Shown: positions 26,054-38,160, counted from the first letter of the stretch. The stretch: DNA of 64,000 nucleotides from Hemileia vastatrix (GCA_030280995.1 JASXTE010000008.1:17006212-17070211), one strand, 5' to 3'. A program made the numbers and translations. The notes: generated by a model not told the origin, from the sequence alone.

Positions 26054-26700
26054 ATTTCCAGGATGATTCCTGTCTGTCTCTAAGTGTTTTCTGTAAGTTT
26101 CTTTTTAATTTATTATTTTTGTTTGTTTGTTTATTTTTCTTCTTCTTTGATTTTAAGGCCCTCCTAACCTAATACAAGGTAAGTACTTAATAATGTTCCT
26201 TTTTCTTTAACTCAATTTTACTTTCTTTTTTTTCTTTTTTTTAAAAGTTTTGCTTTGGAAAAAGTTCCAGGATGCTTCCTACCTGTTTCTGTGTGTTTTA
26301 GGGGAGTTTTTTTATTTATTTTGCCTCACAAATACTTTGGAATCATTTCTGAGACCTTTCTAAGGCTTTTTATAAGTTTTTTCTTTTTTTTAATTGTTTT
26401 TCTTTGGAAAAAGTTCCAGGAAATCTCCAGCCTGTTTCTGAGAATTTTAGGCAACTTTTTTTTGCCTTAGAAATGCCTCAGAAACATTTCCAAGACATTT
26501 CTGAGGCTTTTTTTGACTTTTATTTTTCAATTTTTTTAATTCAGAAACAGTATCTTAATGTTTCCTATCTGCTTTAAAGTGTTTTAGGTTAGTTTTTTTT
26601 TGGTGATGCTTCCAAGTCATTTACTAAAAATTGTATTATTTTCTTTCATTTTAATTTTTTATTTTTTTTCCAAATAATTTCAGAAACAGTTTCCCATGTC
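26054..26700. repeat. T-rich satellite array, right part
   Basis: Continues the array interrupted at 19650: CCAGGATGATTCCTGTCTGTC, GATTTTAAGGCCCTCCTAACC with TAATGTTCCTTTTTC, GTTCCAGGATGCTTCC, and GAAACATTTCCAAGACATTTCTGAGGC. It ends close to the start of the oxygenase gene. Confidence 0.7.
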
Positions 26701-26787
26701 CTTTTCATCTCTCTCATATATAACTTCCCTTTCCTCAATCATATCTTTAAAAAAATTTCCTCTTCTTCAATTTTGTCACTTTCTGTA

Positions 26788-27835
26788 ATGAAATCTTCAA
26801 ATGAATCAAAGATAACTATTTCTCAGGTAAAGAGAATTTCATATCAAAAACATAAATCAATTTGAATGAATAAATGGTGCCAAACATACTTTTGCCATTT
26901 AAGAAATATGAAATTTTATAAAACTACAATATGTAAGAAAAAAATGTATTTAAAATTATTACCTGAAAAAATCAAATACTTAACCAGTAGTGGAAAGGAT
27001 ATTTTTGTTGCTGTTTGAGTAATGTTAAAAACCTAAATTTAATTTAGAGGTCCATTCATTTGATGGAGTTGAAGATGAAGATTTTGAGAAATTATTAGAT
27101 AATATATCAACTTTATATCAGACAGCTTCAGTTGAACAACCCCTAAATAATAAAAGTACACTAGAAGGTATTGTGATTGGACTTGGATGGAGACCTGATT
27201 TTGAAAAGGGAAAATCTCTTTGTAAAAGTTTATCATGATTTACTTTGATGAAATATTTTTTCTTAAAACAATACTAGGTATATATTCATTACTTAGAAAT
27301 TTATGCTCTAGTGAAATGAAGAATTATTTAGAAAGATGGAAAAGCTTAGGATCATTCAATAAATTTTTGTGTAATCAATTATAAAATTATGTATTTGTGC
27401 TTGTGAATCTAATCATGAACTAGCTATGAAAGCAGGACTACCAAATTGGACAGATATGGAATTGGTTGAACTAGAAGATGAACACATCTTTTATTCTAAC
27501 ATTATCATTAATTTTTGCGGATTTTAAAACAAATTTCATGTTGACAAAAAAAGTTTTAATTTTCTTACATTTGGTCTTTTCTATTATATAAATCCTATAA
27601 ATTGTCAGCCTATTCCTTCACCTGCTTTAGTCAAATAACATGTACTATACTTTCTGGATCATAAATTTATTATAGACTTTGGATTGGGGAATAGACTTGT
27701 GGAAGTGATTTGGAATTCTTCTTGAGATAATCATTAAAAAAATAAGCACCAACGGGATCAGAGTCTTGTAAAAAGTTTACACATTTTGGGTGCTCTTTAC
27801 AGATCAACTAAAGTTTGATAACTAAGATAAGTAAA
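26788..27835 (+). pseudogene. TET/JBP-like 2OG-Fe(II) dioxygenase, copy 1 (decayed)
   Basis: A probable first exon (MKSSNESKITISQ, ATG at 26788) is followed by an intron and the conserved part. This reads VHSFDGVEDEDFEKLLDNIS, GIVIGLGWRPDFEKGKSL, GIYSLLRNL, YLERWKSLGSFN, FYSNIIINFCGF, a stop, NKFHVDKKSFNFLTFGLFYY, HVLYFLDHKFIIDFG, LVEVIWNSS and FTHFGCSLQIN. The sequence aligns along its length with copy 2 (51497-52851, - strand), including an intron at the same place before GIYS. The HxD iron motif (HVD) survives. Several stops and frameshifts break it. Enzymes of this fold oxidise methylated bases in TET/JBP; the substrate here is unknown. Confidence 0.75.
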
Positions 27836-28950
27836 GTTAGGTGTGAAGTATTAATGAAAAGTAAATCATTGGGGAGGGAGGCTAAGTATGGTAAATAAAG
27901 GATTTCAAAAGATTCATTTTTATTTTTTAAATTTATAATTAATTAGTTATTAAAGATAATTATAAGCTTTAAGTAGTGGGTCATTGGGCTTCGCTGCTGT
28001 ATATAGGTAATCATTCAAACAATTAATTGATTAAATGAGTTCAAAATACAATTCCATATCAAATTTATACTTTGACTTTTGTTACATCATAACTCATGGG
28101 CAGGTAGTATTCTAAATGAAATTAATTTTAGTTTTTTTATTATCTTTTTTTACTGGTTTACTTATTAATTTAAGAAGTAAATAATACACCTTGTTAATCT
28201 TGAGCCCTCCCATAGAAAATTTCAAGGGACGGTATCACCATTTTTTTATTTTGTGATTTGTTTGGAAAATATTTTTAAAGGCATATATATACTAAAAAAA
28301 TGTCAAAAATTAAAAGATGAACAATTTAAAATAAATTACTTTATTAAAGCCTTACTTTTAATATTAAAGATACATGTTTTATACATATACTTGCATGTTG
28401 AAAAGACTTAAATTTTAAAATTTAATTTCTGTTCAAAAAAGATAGTACAAAGGAATAAAAAGCTCTAAACACTATAAGTTTAAAATACAAAAAACATCAA
28501 AATAAAGAGGTCTTGATCCATAAGATGGTACAAACAAGTACAATTGTGGAGTATAAAAAAGGTAGTTCTTTCCCTCAGAAAAAAACCTTACTTCTTTCTA
28601 CTAAAATCCCTAAATTTCACATAGCCCTTTATAGTTTCACTGGATGATATCTCTACCAACAGAATCATCTACTCAGGGAGAGTACAGCACAGAAGACTAT
28701 AAGCTCACAAGAATATAATGCATACCTTGGACTGAGTGTGAAAGATCCAATTACTATTGGGTTAAAAACACAGGAGAAAAAGTATTCAGTTCAACATGTG
28801 CATGTTTTTTATGGCATCATATACATGTGATGCCCTTAATCTCAATCTGGATACTCAATGCCAAATTACATCTACTTGATACTAAACTAATGAGACAGAA
28901 GGAGAGACTATGTAAGATAACTCCATTATCTATCTTTGATATCTTTTTAT
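27836..28950. other. Non-coding DNA between oxygenase and transposase, copy 1
   Basis: AT-rich, no ORF or repeat recognised. It is longer than a normal intergenic spacer in a small element and may hold eroded sequence. Confidence 0.35.
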
Positions 28951-29535
28951 TTGAGATGTATCAATTCTTTTAGCTCATTAGATAAAACTAATTGTACTGA
29001 ACAAGTTGTCAATAAAGAAGCTTCAACAGAAGAAAATATTCCCAGAAAAAGGATAAAGATAATTATTCCAAGTGAGTTTTATGTATTTATTTGAAAAAGA
29101 AAATATATGACTAAAATTTAGAATTTTAATAGTTAGATAACAATCACAACATAATAGTATAGATTCAGAGGATGAAGATAGTCTTTGAAATTGGAGATTG
29201 GAATATGATGATACTAAGTAGGAAGAATCTATCATTGAGGCTAATGATAAGCAGGCTTAAGTGTTGAAAGAAGGAGTAGGAAAAATTTTATTAGAAATCA
29301 GTAGGTTAGTGAGTAACAAAAATATAGAAAGGTTTAATGATGTATGAAAGAATATAAGAGACATTTTCAAAGACTTTTATAAGGATATATAAGAAGAAAT
29401 AAAGAAATAATTTTAGTAATAGTAGATAATAAAGCTGAGTCTTTAAAATAAGAAAGTGATAGAAAGGATTTTAGCATGCATTCCACCAGGTTAAGATGAA
29501 GAAATGGAGGATGATTCAATAGTTGGGGATGGTTC
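28950..29535 (+). pseudogene. Possible decayed coiled-coil gene, unrecognised
   Basis: The + strand has a coding-like texture with few stops for such AT-rich DNA. It reads EENIPRKRIKIIIP, a possible GT-AG intron, DSEDEDSL, NWRLEYDDTK, EESIIEANDKQA, VLKEGVGKILLEISRLVSNK, NIRDIFKDFYKDI. It is acidic then helical, with leucine/isoleucine at heptad-like spacing, and every break is a single stop codon. No family is recognised. It could be a fourth cargo gene or a displaced exon of a neighbour; copy 2 has no obvious counterpart at this position. Confidence 0.3.
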
Positions 29536-29712
29536 ATGAATTTCATCATTATAAATATTAATCCTTTAATCCTTTAATTTTGCAAGGAGATAATGAGTTA
29601 CCAAGCATGAAATGTTAATTATAATTTCTTTCTTGTTTCATAAAGGACTTCTCATTTCCCTTAGTGAAGCAAGTTGACCTTCCAAAATTCCAATTTCATG
29701 CTCAATCCTTAC

Positions 29713-30681
29713 TCAATACTTCAAAAGATGAGTGCTGAACTTGTATTTTTCAGTATTTTCATCACCAGCCCCAGAAAATTCTGGGATCACATATGTACTA
29801 CTAGTGTAAGAAGAGTTAGAAAGAAGATATTTATTTTCATCATAGTAATTATCTGTTTGATGAGAAATAATCATTTGTTGAAAAACTGAAGAGTCATGGC
29901 AAGCACCAGGAAAGCCAGAATAAAAAGCAATAAAATTTTTATTAATATCACAAACCAATTGGAGAGAAATAGAATACCTAAACATTGTAAAAGTAAGATA
30001 AGATTAGTAAAAGATGTCAAAATAAGTTAGATATAGGTAGGAAGTGGCTTTTTTTTACAATCAAAGTAATTATTTCCATCTTTTTCAGTCTTTTGGCTCA
30101 AGGGGATGATTGTTCAATCAAAAAAGCCAATACAACCAGGGAATCCTTTATTTTGCATCACCTGAGAACTTTTCAGTCTAACCTCCTTAGTAGGCCATGT
30201 CACTAATTGAGATTGAAGAGAAAGGATGGCTTTTATTTTTTTGTTTAGTGTAAAGATCAAAATCTCCCTGTCTTAGACTGGAGAGGTTCTTGAGACAATT
30301 TATTGAAGCACCATTCACATTTGAGCCAAATCAGAAAAGCACAACAGATATTTGTATTGCTTGATCCTTCTCTGGGAAATAAGAGTTTTTGTGTAAAATT
30401 AAATTGTCATGTATCAGATCATGTAGGTATTTAAAACCTTGATGTGTATTGTGGAACATTTTTTGAAAGCTAGTCTCAGGAATTTTAAGAAGTATTTGGA
30501 GTAGATATTGTGGTTGATGTTGAATTGAAAGTGTTCAGGAAGTAAGGTAGCTGTTCTCCAACAGGTGGCTCATGTAAAATAAATATAATTTAGCATCAGA
30601 ATCAGTATCAGACTCAACTATAAGATAAAGGGCCAGAGAGTTTTTAGTTTCTTTAAGCTTTTTATGAATTGAAGGACTCAT
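29713..30681 (-). pseudogene. PIF/Harbinger-type DDE transposase, copy 1 (decayed)
   Basis: The start MSPSIHKKLKETKNSLALYL (ATG 30681) continues with VESDTDSDAKLYLFYM, matching YYKSDSDLEDALAYF of copy 2. The central and C-terminal part, 29985-29713, reads YSISLQLVCDINKNFIAFYS, GACHDSSVFQQMIIS, KYLLSNSSYTSSTYVIPEF, matching copy 2 residue for residue in the conserved blocks. The second catalytic Asp (LLADPAY in copy 2) is Asn here (LLSNSSY), and the third domain with the Glu is missing. An intron precedes YSIS as in copy 2 (acceptor GTTTAG). Inactive. Confidence 0.75.
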
Positions 30682-31758
30682 GATAGTGAGTGAGGGAAAA
30701 AATAAGGGCAGGAGTATTCAAGGATTGAAGGAATTAAGGGTTGAATTTTGATGTTAAGTGGACCTTAAGACTTAATTAAAAGTGCACTGTGTGTGTATAA
30801 ATAAGCCCCTAAAATTAGGTGAAGAAAATTTTAATGGATGAATGTGTGTGTAACTAATGTTGACTAATTAATTTAAAGGGAAGGAGTGCTTGAAAGGCTT
30901 GGATTTACACAAACTAAAGTTACCTACATGGTACCGCTCTTGGGGTGTGCTTGAATGACATATATGCTAATGATTGACACACCCTATTAGAAGTTGGATC
31001 TTAAAATATTTTTTCAAGTTTTAGCCATGATTACCAAAGATCTTGAGAGAATGATACACCACACAATATTTGGGAGGACTTTCTAGAAAGTCCTCAACTT
31101 GAATTCAGATTGAAATAAGATGGAACTCAGACTGAAGTAATACTAAAATTTCACTTGAAGTAAGCTTTAGCCCTCACACAAACAATGATGGATATATATT
31201 GAAAACATAGTGAAAGTGTGAGGATAATTGAAAGGAATTCAGAAAAAATAATTCCATGAATCTACTCAATGCACAGTATTTTTTGATGCAACTTAATTAA
31301 ATAATACTTTATTAATTTAAGTTGATCAATTAAAATATATTACTATAATCACAATTATTAAATACAATAATGTTATCAAAACTATCAGATGACATATAAA
31401 AACAATCAGTGAATTTTTTTATTACTTAAACTATTTTTACAGAATTGAAAAACGTTAATTTTATTATCAACACAATATAAAATAAGTTTTTCCTTGACAT
31501 ATTTCTTTAATGTCAATATTTAGCAATGGTATACTGCAATATATTGAATTTTCTTTAAAAAATAGAATAAAAAGAAAACTTGAATTATTTATTATAGATT
31601 ACAATTAAAAAGATTGAAAACTAAAATATAAAGTATGGTAATTATTTTTAAAGATTTTTGACCGAATAAAGCACTTTAACAACTTTTTTACACTAATTAC
31701 TTGTAAATTAAAAATAGTTGATTATGTATCTTACAATTGGAATGTATCTTTAGGATTT

Positions 31759-33249
31759 TGTCAGGATGAGATCAAGTACAGAGATGTGAAATAACTTGAA
31801 TAGTCAGTTTTCTAAAAGCTTTTAATGGTCCTATATGAATACTGTAGTACAAATCCAATAAGTATTAAAATATAATTCAATATAAGTGTCTCAGAAATTT
31901 AAATCTCACTACTTATATATGGCCTATAATCTTATAGTTGGTAGAAAAATAGATGTAATAATTCAGATGCTATTCAAAGACTATATAAGTACTATTTATA
32001 TGTATGGTAATTGTATTGGTTATATATTTTATTGTAATGATAAATAATGTAGAAAACAAGACCAAAAACCCCCTTCTTTTATACCCAATAATTCCACCAA
32101 TGAACCCCTTGATTTACCAGCTCTATACACAGATAATGATGCCTCATTCCAACTAATAAACCTTTCCAACAAAATAAAGAGTGACCAGTAACATAATTAT
32201 AATGATATCACCCACCAAAATCCTGTAGTAATAGGGATAATCAATCAAAAATAAAGAATAAGCAAAAAAGAGAGTGTATGCATGTAATACCTTAAAATAA
32301 AATACTAAATAGAGAAATAAAAATACTAAATTTACACAATATTAAGGGAGATTAACAGTAGAAATGATGGGGCTAACTATGACAATAAACTACATGAAAT
32401 CCTGATTCAAAAATAACCAATATTGACTGAGAAACCACTTAAAAACCCAAAAAAGGGCATGAGATGTGGAGTAATTACATGCAGTCTTTGGAAGGCGTTT
32501 GCACAGGTAAATCCTTGACTAATTTTGCTGAACTTAAGTGTTCTAGTGAATCAAAGGCCTCAAGCTTGAGGTTATTATTGAAATTAGTGCATATAATAAG
32601 GTCAATGCACCTATAATTAAATTAGGACACTAAATAAGATCCTGTCACCTATTTTATCATGTTTCCCCAAAGTGGGTGTAGAATGTGGGGTAATTTTGTG
32701 TGAAAAAGCTAAATTTGCTAAAAATGAAGCTATTCACACAGTAAAAATGCAGGCAGTATGTGGCCAGTACACAGAAGCCATTTCTGGCATAAAAACACAA
32801 AATTTGAAAAATGTTATTTTTATGCATTTGAGTAGCCAAATAAATAGTCCCAATAAAGAAAAATTGATCTGTAAAAGCGCATTTTTAATATTATTAAATT
32901 TATACCGCATATAGTCAACGTTTAAGTGATTTAAAACACATTTCTTGTTTTTCACATAAAACAATGAAAAAAACAGCTTCAAGTCTACTTAAAAATTATG
33001 TGGCCTTATATTTAAGGCTCTTAAGATTACCCAAACATATTAAAACTTAATATTAAGTACATAAGACTTATAAAAGGTGGATATATGCATGTATATAAGG
33101 TGTTATAATGGCATATATTGTATTTTATCATATTTTTTACTTATGTATACAACTTGTGTAATTTTATTTATTGTTCCCATGAATAGTCCATGTTTTTAAC
33201 ATACTTTATAAGTACTTTGTACTCAGTCCTGGGGAAATCCAGGCTGACC
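31759..33249 (-). repeat. 3' LTR of Gypsy copy 2
   Basis: From TGTCAGGATGAGATCAAG to ATCCAGGCTGACC on the + strand. It matches the LTR at 41210-42690 almost throughout, including CCCCTTGATTTACCAGCT, CAATGCACCTATAATTAAAT and GGTGGATATATGCATGTAT. A G-rich sense-strand tract (TTTTTTTGGGTGGGCCAGGG) adjoins it at 33250-33275 and is the likely polypurine tract. ORFs inside it are spurious. Confidence 0.85.
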
Positions 33250-33339
33250 CTGGCCCACCCAAAAAAACAATAAAAAATGATAAGTTATACATTTTTTTTT
33301 ATTTCTCAGGTATTCAGAAAATTCTGTAGCATTAAAGAT

Positions 33340-35407
33340 TAATTCCTTAAAGAAATAAAACATAATAAAATATTATGAAAACTGGTTTTTAACCCCTCAG
33401 CTGGTTGAACAGAATTTTGTTTCTGTTTAAATTTTTTAAGAAGGGAGGATAGATCTGAAATTTTGTTTTCAGGTATCCATTTATCAAATTCATTTGATTT
33501 TCCCTTAAATATTAATAAATACTCAGTTCCTTTCTCTTTGGTAAGGATTATTGTCTTGAGTCAATTTTCAATCTCTTCTTTTTTCACAATTTCTTTAGTT
33601 TGCTTTTTAGGCCATCCTTTTCTTTTTGGAAATATGTCAGGATCATTTGCATGGTAAGGTTATAATAATGAGATAGGGAAAATGGATGTTTCCTATCATA
33701 TGAGACATATAATATAACTTGCACAGCATTACTTCCTACCATTTTGATGACTAAATAAGGTCCTACAAAGGGATCCTTTAACTTAAAATTACCTTGTAAG
33801 TTAAAATGTAGTGTTGAAATTAGGACTTCATCTCCTTTTTTGAATTTAAATTCTTTATGAGATTTATCCCACCTTTTCTTTTCATATTCAAATTCTCTTT
33901 GGATGCATTCTTCTGAATGCTTTTTACACATTTGTTGCATATGAATAAAGGATTTAGTACCAGGGTGTATATCTAAACTTGGTAATTTATTTAAATGATT
34001 TAATTGGGTATTTGGTACATATCCCAGCCACAGTTCAAATGGTTTTTTCTCTGTTACAGAATGAGTTGTGCTTTTATAAGCAAATTTAAGGTCAGGAATT
34101 AATTTTACCCAGTCATGTGTGAATTTCTCATTGTCTTTGTATTCTAATCCTAAGGCACAATATCTTCTGATCATGTCTTCCAGAGTCTGTATCTTTCTCT
34201 CAGCCAGCCCATCAGTTTGTGGATGGTGTGATGTAGACAGTTTCAGTTGACAACCTGATACTTCCATCAAAGATTTCCAGAACTCTGAAGTAAATTTAGG
34301 GTCTCTTTCAGAGATTATGGCCTTGGTGAACCCAGAATTATTCATTATTTGAGTTCACCATAGTAATTCCAAGTCTTTGGCAGATACCTCTTTATGGGTA
34401 GGGATAAATTTATACATTTTTGTTAGTCTATCCACAATTACCCAGAAAGAATTGAAACTTTCTTTTCCTACTAATGGAAAGCCAGTGACAAAGTCTATTT
34501 TTTTAATTTCCCATGGAGCTTTTGGCTGCTCTATTTGTTGTAACAACCCAGCTCTCTTCCCAGTCAATCTTTGTGATTTCTGACAAGAGTCACATGTGTC
34601 TATGTATTTTTGTACATCTTTCTTCATGTTTATCCACCAGGCTGTATTCCTAACTCTAGTCAATGTTTTGTTAAAATAAAAATGACTTGCTAAGATGTCA
34701 TCATGACAAGTACTTTACATTAACTCTTTTATAGAAGATGGTACAACTATTACATTACTTAGCTTTTTTCTGTAATATATGTATCCATTTTCAATTGACA
34801 GTTTACCTTTTTCCAATGCATTTTTATACTTTGGAGGTAAGTTTTTAATTAATGCACTCATAGAGGCATTTTTTGGATCATTTAAAATGGTAGATAATTT
34901 AGACAAATCTTTATTAGATGAATAATTTTCTAATATAGTTTGCATAAATTCTTCCTTTAAATCCACTATATAAATCCCAAATATATGTATTAACTCATTT
35001 TCAGGTACATAAGGTTGGTTTTTTAGTATCATTTGGAAAAGGGCTTCTGGAAAATAAATCCACATTAGAATGCAATGTTCCTGCTCTATGAGTGATTTTA
35101 ATTCTTCCTCTGTTCTTTTGTAAAGTTAGTTGCCATCTAAACATGTGCCTATTAGGTGTTTTCATTTTTAGTAATTATTTTACATAACTTCAATCTATTA
35201 TTAAGAAAACATCTGGTCTTACAGATAGTAATAAAGTTTTTCCAGGGCCCACACAATGGCTAAACATTCCAGCTGGTGGCACCATACCTTAATTCTGTCT
35301 ATATTAAGGTTGTGGATATATAACAGATAACTACTTCAGATGATTTACCATTTTTTATCTGTTTTTTCTGTAAAGAAGCACCTAGCCCTGTAAAGCTTGC
35401 ATACGTT
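33340..35407 (-). pseudogene. Ty3/Gypsy RNase H end, integrase and chromodomain (copy 2)
   Basis: Reading from 35065 down: a linker with SALIKNLPPKYKNALEKG, then the zinc-binding HHCC region with CDSCQKSQ near 34583. The integrase core follows with IDFVTGFP (first Asp), ISERDPKFTSEFW (second Asp) and HHPQTDGLAERKIQTLEDMI (Glu), so the D,D,E triad is still present. After it come the FKKGDEVLIST, FVGPYLVIK module and, across a stop, the chromodomain (EIEN, GTEYLLIFKGKS, DKWIPENKISDL) near 33.57-33.38 kb. One frame is open for 253 residues (34345-33584). The upstream start is interrupted by the Copia-like insertion, which separates it from RT. Confidence 0.85.
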
Positions 35408-36330
35408 GTAGTCTTCCAACATTGGAAGAGGCCTTTTTTGGTCTGCTTGGTGCTGTTTTTGTATGTCTTAATTGACATTGGCTGAAGAATTAGGTGTTAT
35501 TTTGCTTTTTATTCAGTGAATATTTGGACTATGGTTATGTGAATACCACCATTGGATAGCCCCGGTTTTCCTCTATATTTGATGTCTTGATGATGTTTTT
35601 CATATTCCAAGTTTTAAGGGGCCATTTACTCACTTTTCATTTCTAAAAGATAGCTGCTTAATTTTTTCCCGTTTTACAGGCTAAACTTAAGTCTTGGGGT
35701 TAAGTTCTTAACACTATTAAGTAGAGCTAATTTGGATCTATATTTTATGTCACAATGTTGTCATAGCTTAATTTTGTGTTTTAAGGGTTTTAGTGGTCAT
35801 GGTGGATTTTTCTAAGTATTTTGGGCTTTATTGGAGGTTTTTTGGTGGTTTTCCGGCTTCAGGGAGGTCCATCCACCTTGGTTATAGAAGGCTGGGGAAC
35901 ATTTATAGAGGTTTTTTATTCAATTTGGCTGTCAAAAGTGCCAAATTAGTTGCTGTGCATGGATTTTTAGATGGTGGTCTGTGTGTACATACTGAATAAG
36001 ACAGTTTGAGGCAACCTTAATTATCATTCAACCATCTGGTAAATATATCATTGTTTTTCACTCAGTTTTAACTGTTTTTTGGCCACAATTGGCTCTGCTT
36101 GTTGCAAGGTTAGTTCTCCATTTAACTCAACTTTGGAAACTGGTTTCTCTGGTGTAGTTTTGCAACCTGCATCAAGTATTATTGCTGTTTTCTGTGCAAC
36201 AAGTGCACAGTGTTTTTTTTATGGTGTGTATCTTTCTGCATTTAAGGTTCTCTTTGGTCTGTGGTCAATCCAGGCTACTTTCTTGACTTGTTAAGAAGTC
36301 AAGAAGTGTGTTGGAAGGGGTATTGTAACA
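35408..36330 (+). repeat. Copia-like solo LTR inserted in Gypsy copy 2
   Basis: Starts TGTAGTCTTCCAACATTGG and ends GTGTTGGAAGGGGTATTGTAACA; these ends form the inverted TG...CA termini usual for LTRs. The same sequence occurs in reverse at about 54040-54772 inside the second Harbinger-like element (shared blocks GGTTTTTTGGTGG, CTAAGTATTTTGGGCTTTA, TAAAAGATAGCTG, GCATTGG), so it is a dispersed repeat. It interrupts pol between RNase H and RT. No exact 5-bp duplication is visible. A non-LTR repeat is possible. Open frames within it are not conserved between the two copies. Confidence 0.5.
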
Positions 36331-38160
36331 GTCTCTAATTTGCTGTAGCTAATAAATCTCACCTGGTATTTCTCAAAGTGACAGGGGTTTTTCTCTCCAG
36401 TTTTACTCCAACTCCCTTGGTCAAGGCCTATAGCTAGTATTATAGGATTGTCTAAAATGTATACAAAATAAAAGGGAGATTAAAATCTGGCAGTCCCAAT
36501 ATTGGAGCTAACATTAAACATTCCTTTAATTTATCAAATGCATGTTGTCTTTCATTATTCCAAATGAAAGCCTCATTTTTCCTGGTTAATGTTGTTAAAG
36601 GAGCTGCAATGGATATGTATTTTTTATATACTACCTATAATATCCACACATACCTAGAAAACTTTAAAAATCTTTTACATTTTTAGATATACTAATGTTT
36701 TTTATTGCTGCCACTTTATTCTGGTCAACACAAATTTGAAATCCAGATGCAACATGTCCAAGTACTTTCAAGGATTGAAACCCAAACTTACATTTCTTTA
36801 ATGCAATTGTCATATTAATTATATCCATCTTTTTAAATACTCTTTTCAGGTGATTTAAATTTTCATCATATGTTTTTGAAAACACTATGATGTCATAAAT
36901 ATAAGCTAAAAGCCATCCTTCAACCATTTCCTGATTAAAAACACTATCCATCAATTCTTGGAAGACTGAAGGGGCATTCTTTGGGCCAAAAGGAATTCTC
37001 ACATATTTATATATCCCCATGTGTGTGGTAATGAGTAAGAAATTCTGATAATTCTTTTCCACAGGAATCTGGTGGTAAACTTTGTTTCCATCCAGACAGG
37101 AAATATATTTTTCACCTTGTAAAGTAGCATGGATAGCGCTATCCTTGGGAGAGGGTAAATATCATCTACATTGAATGTATTCAGAGCTCTGTAATCACCA
37201 CATAATCTTGCCTTATTTTTTCATAAGAGATTAAAACTGGTGAAGTAACAAAATAATTAGTTGTTGTGTCTAATTTTCAATGATACCCATTTCTACAAAC
37301 ATTTTAATGTTGTCTTCAATGTTTTTCTTTTTTGCAGGAGAAGCTGTGTAAGGTTACTTTTTCAATCTTCCAGGAATATTATCCAAATCACAACTTTAAC
37401 AGATTTTTATCTCATGGTCTTTGATCAATCCTAGTTCATTTGAACCATGAGCAAATGCCATAGGATAAGATTTTATAAATCTCAAAATATTTTTTTCTTC
37501 AATTTTTTAGATTTGAGGACTGAAAGAGGCTTTTTGGCTTTCATTTTCCAATTCTACCACTTCAGAAGTGGTTCTTCCACCTTGGAGTTGTTCTTCTTTA
37601 GTAGCAATGGAATAAACTGAATTTTCAGAGTAAATCTTGAATTTTCTTTTCCCGTTCAGGCCTATAGTGAAGCAACTACTTGCGGGATCTAGTTTGATGC
37701 CAAATTTTGTCAATAAGTCATTGCCAATAATAAACCAATCACTACAATTATTTTTATCCATTACTAAAAATTCACATACTTCTCTTACATATCCATTATT
37801 ATATTTATAGAATACAGCAGTCTTGTATTTTCCAATTGGATGTTATACTGAGCGAAAACCACTCCAGTTCTTTGTCTGTGCAGGTTCCAGTTTTTCCTTA
37901 TACTTACTATCAAATTTCATTAATTTATTAATAAAAACTACACTACCTGCAGCCCCAGTTTCAAGAATGGCATTCATTTCTTTTCTACATATAATAAAAG
38001 GTGCTCTAATAGGTGTGATTTTGTAATTATCATGAGTTACATCTTTAATTATTTCAGCTTCCTCAATGGAAGTTAAAGATGTATCTGCATTAGGTATTGC
38101 ATCATTCTGGAACATAATATCCTGTTCTAAAACATATATCTAATTTTCATTATCACCTTA
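36331..38160 (-). pseudogene. Ty3/Gypsy protease-reverse transcriptase (copy 2)
   Basis: Protease region at 38115-37843 contains NAILETGAAGSVVFINKLM, where the catalytic DTG reads ETG. 37761-37507 is the spacer with WFIIGNDLLTKFGIKLD. RT runs from about 37480 to 36664 with NFLLITTHMGIYKYVRIPFG, NAPSVFQELMDSVF, AYIYDIIVFS and MTIALKKCKFGFQSLKVLGH. The YxDD motif reads YIYD, so the first catalytic Asp is lost. RNase H follows in fragments up to the Copia-like insertion. Frameshifts occur near 37140 and 37260. Confidence 0.85.

Larger units (their letters stand above)
16457..30985. mobile_element. Harbinger-like element with TET oxygenase cargo, copy 1 (decayed)
   Basis: The left end AGGGGGTCTCAAAAATACC is preceded by ATT (16454-16456). 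The right end, read inward on the - strand, is AGGGTGTGTCAATCATTAGC and is followed by ATT (30986-30988). These ends are eroded versions of the AGGGGGTATCAA TIR of copy 2. Inside are the same three genes as in copy 2: an accessory coiled-coil gene (+), a TET-like oxygenase (+ here, - in copy 2) and a HARBI-type transposase (-). Between the first two lies a T-rich satellite with a Ty3/Gypsy insertion of 6.4 kb, so the original element was about 8.1 kb. The right end is weaker than the left, so the outer boundary is less sure than the gene content. Confidence 0.65.

Noticed and set aside
33463..33657. 64-residue + strand ORF
   Set aside because: It is antisense to the chromodomain end of Gypsy copy 2.
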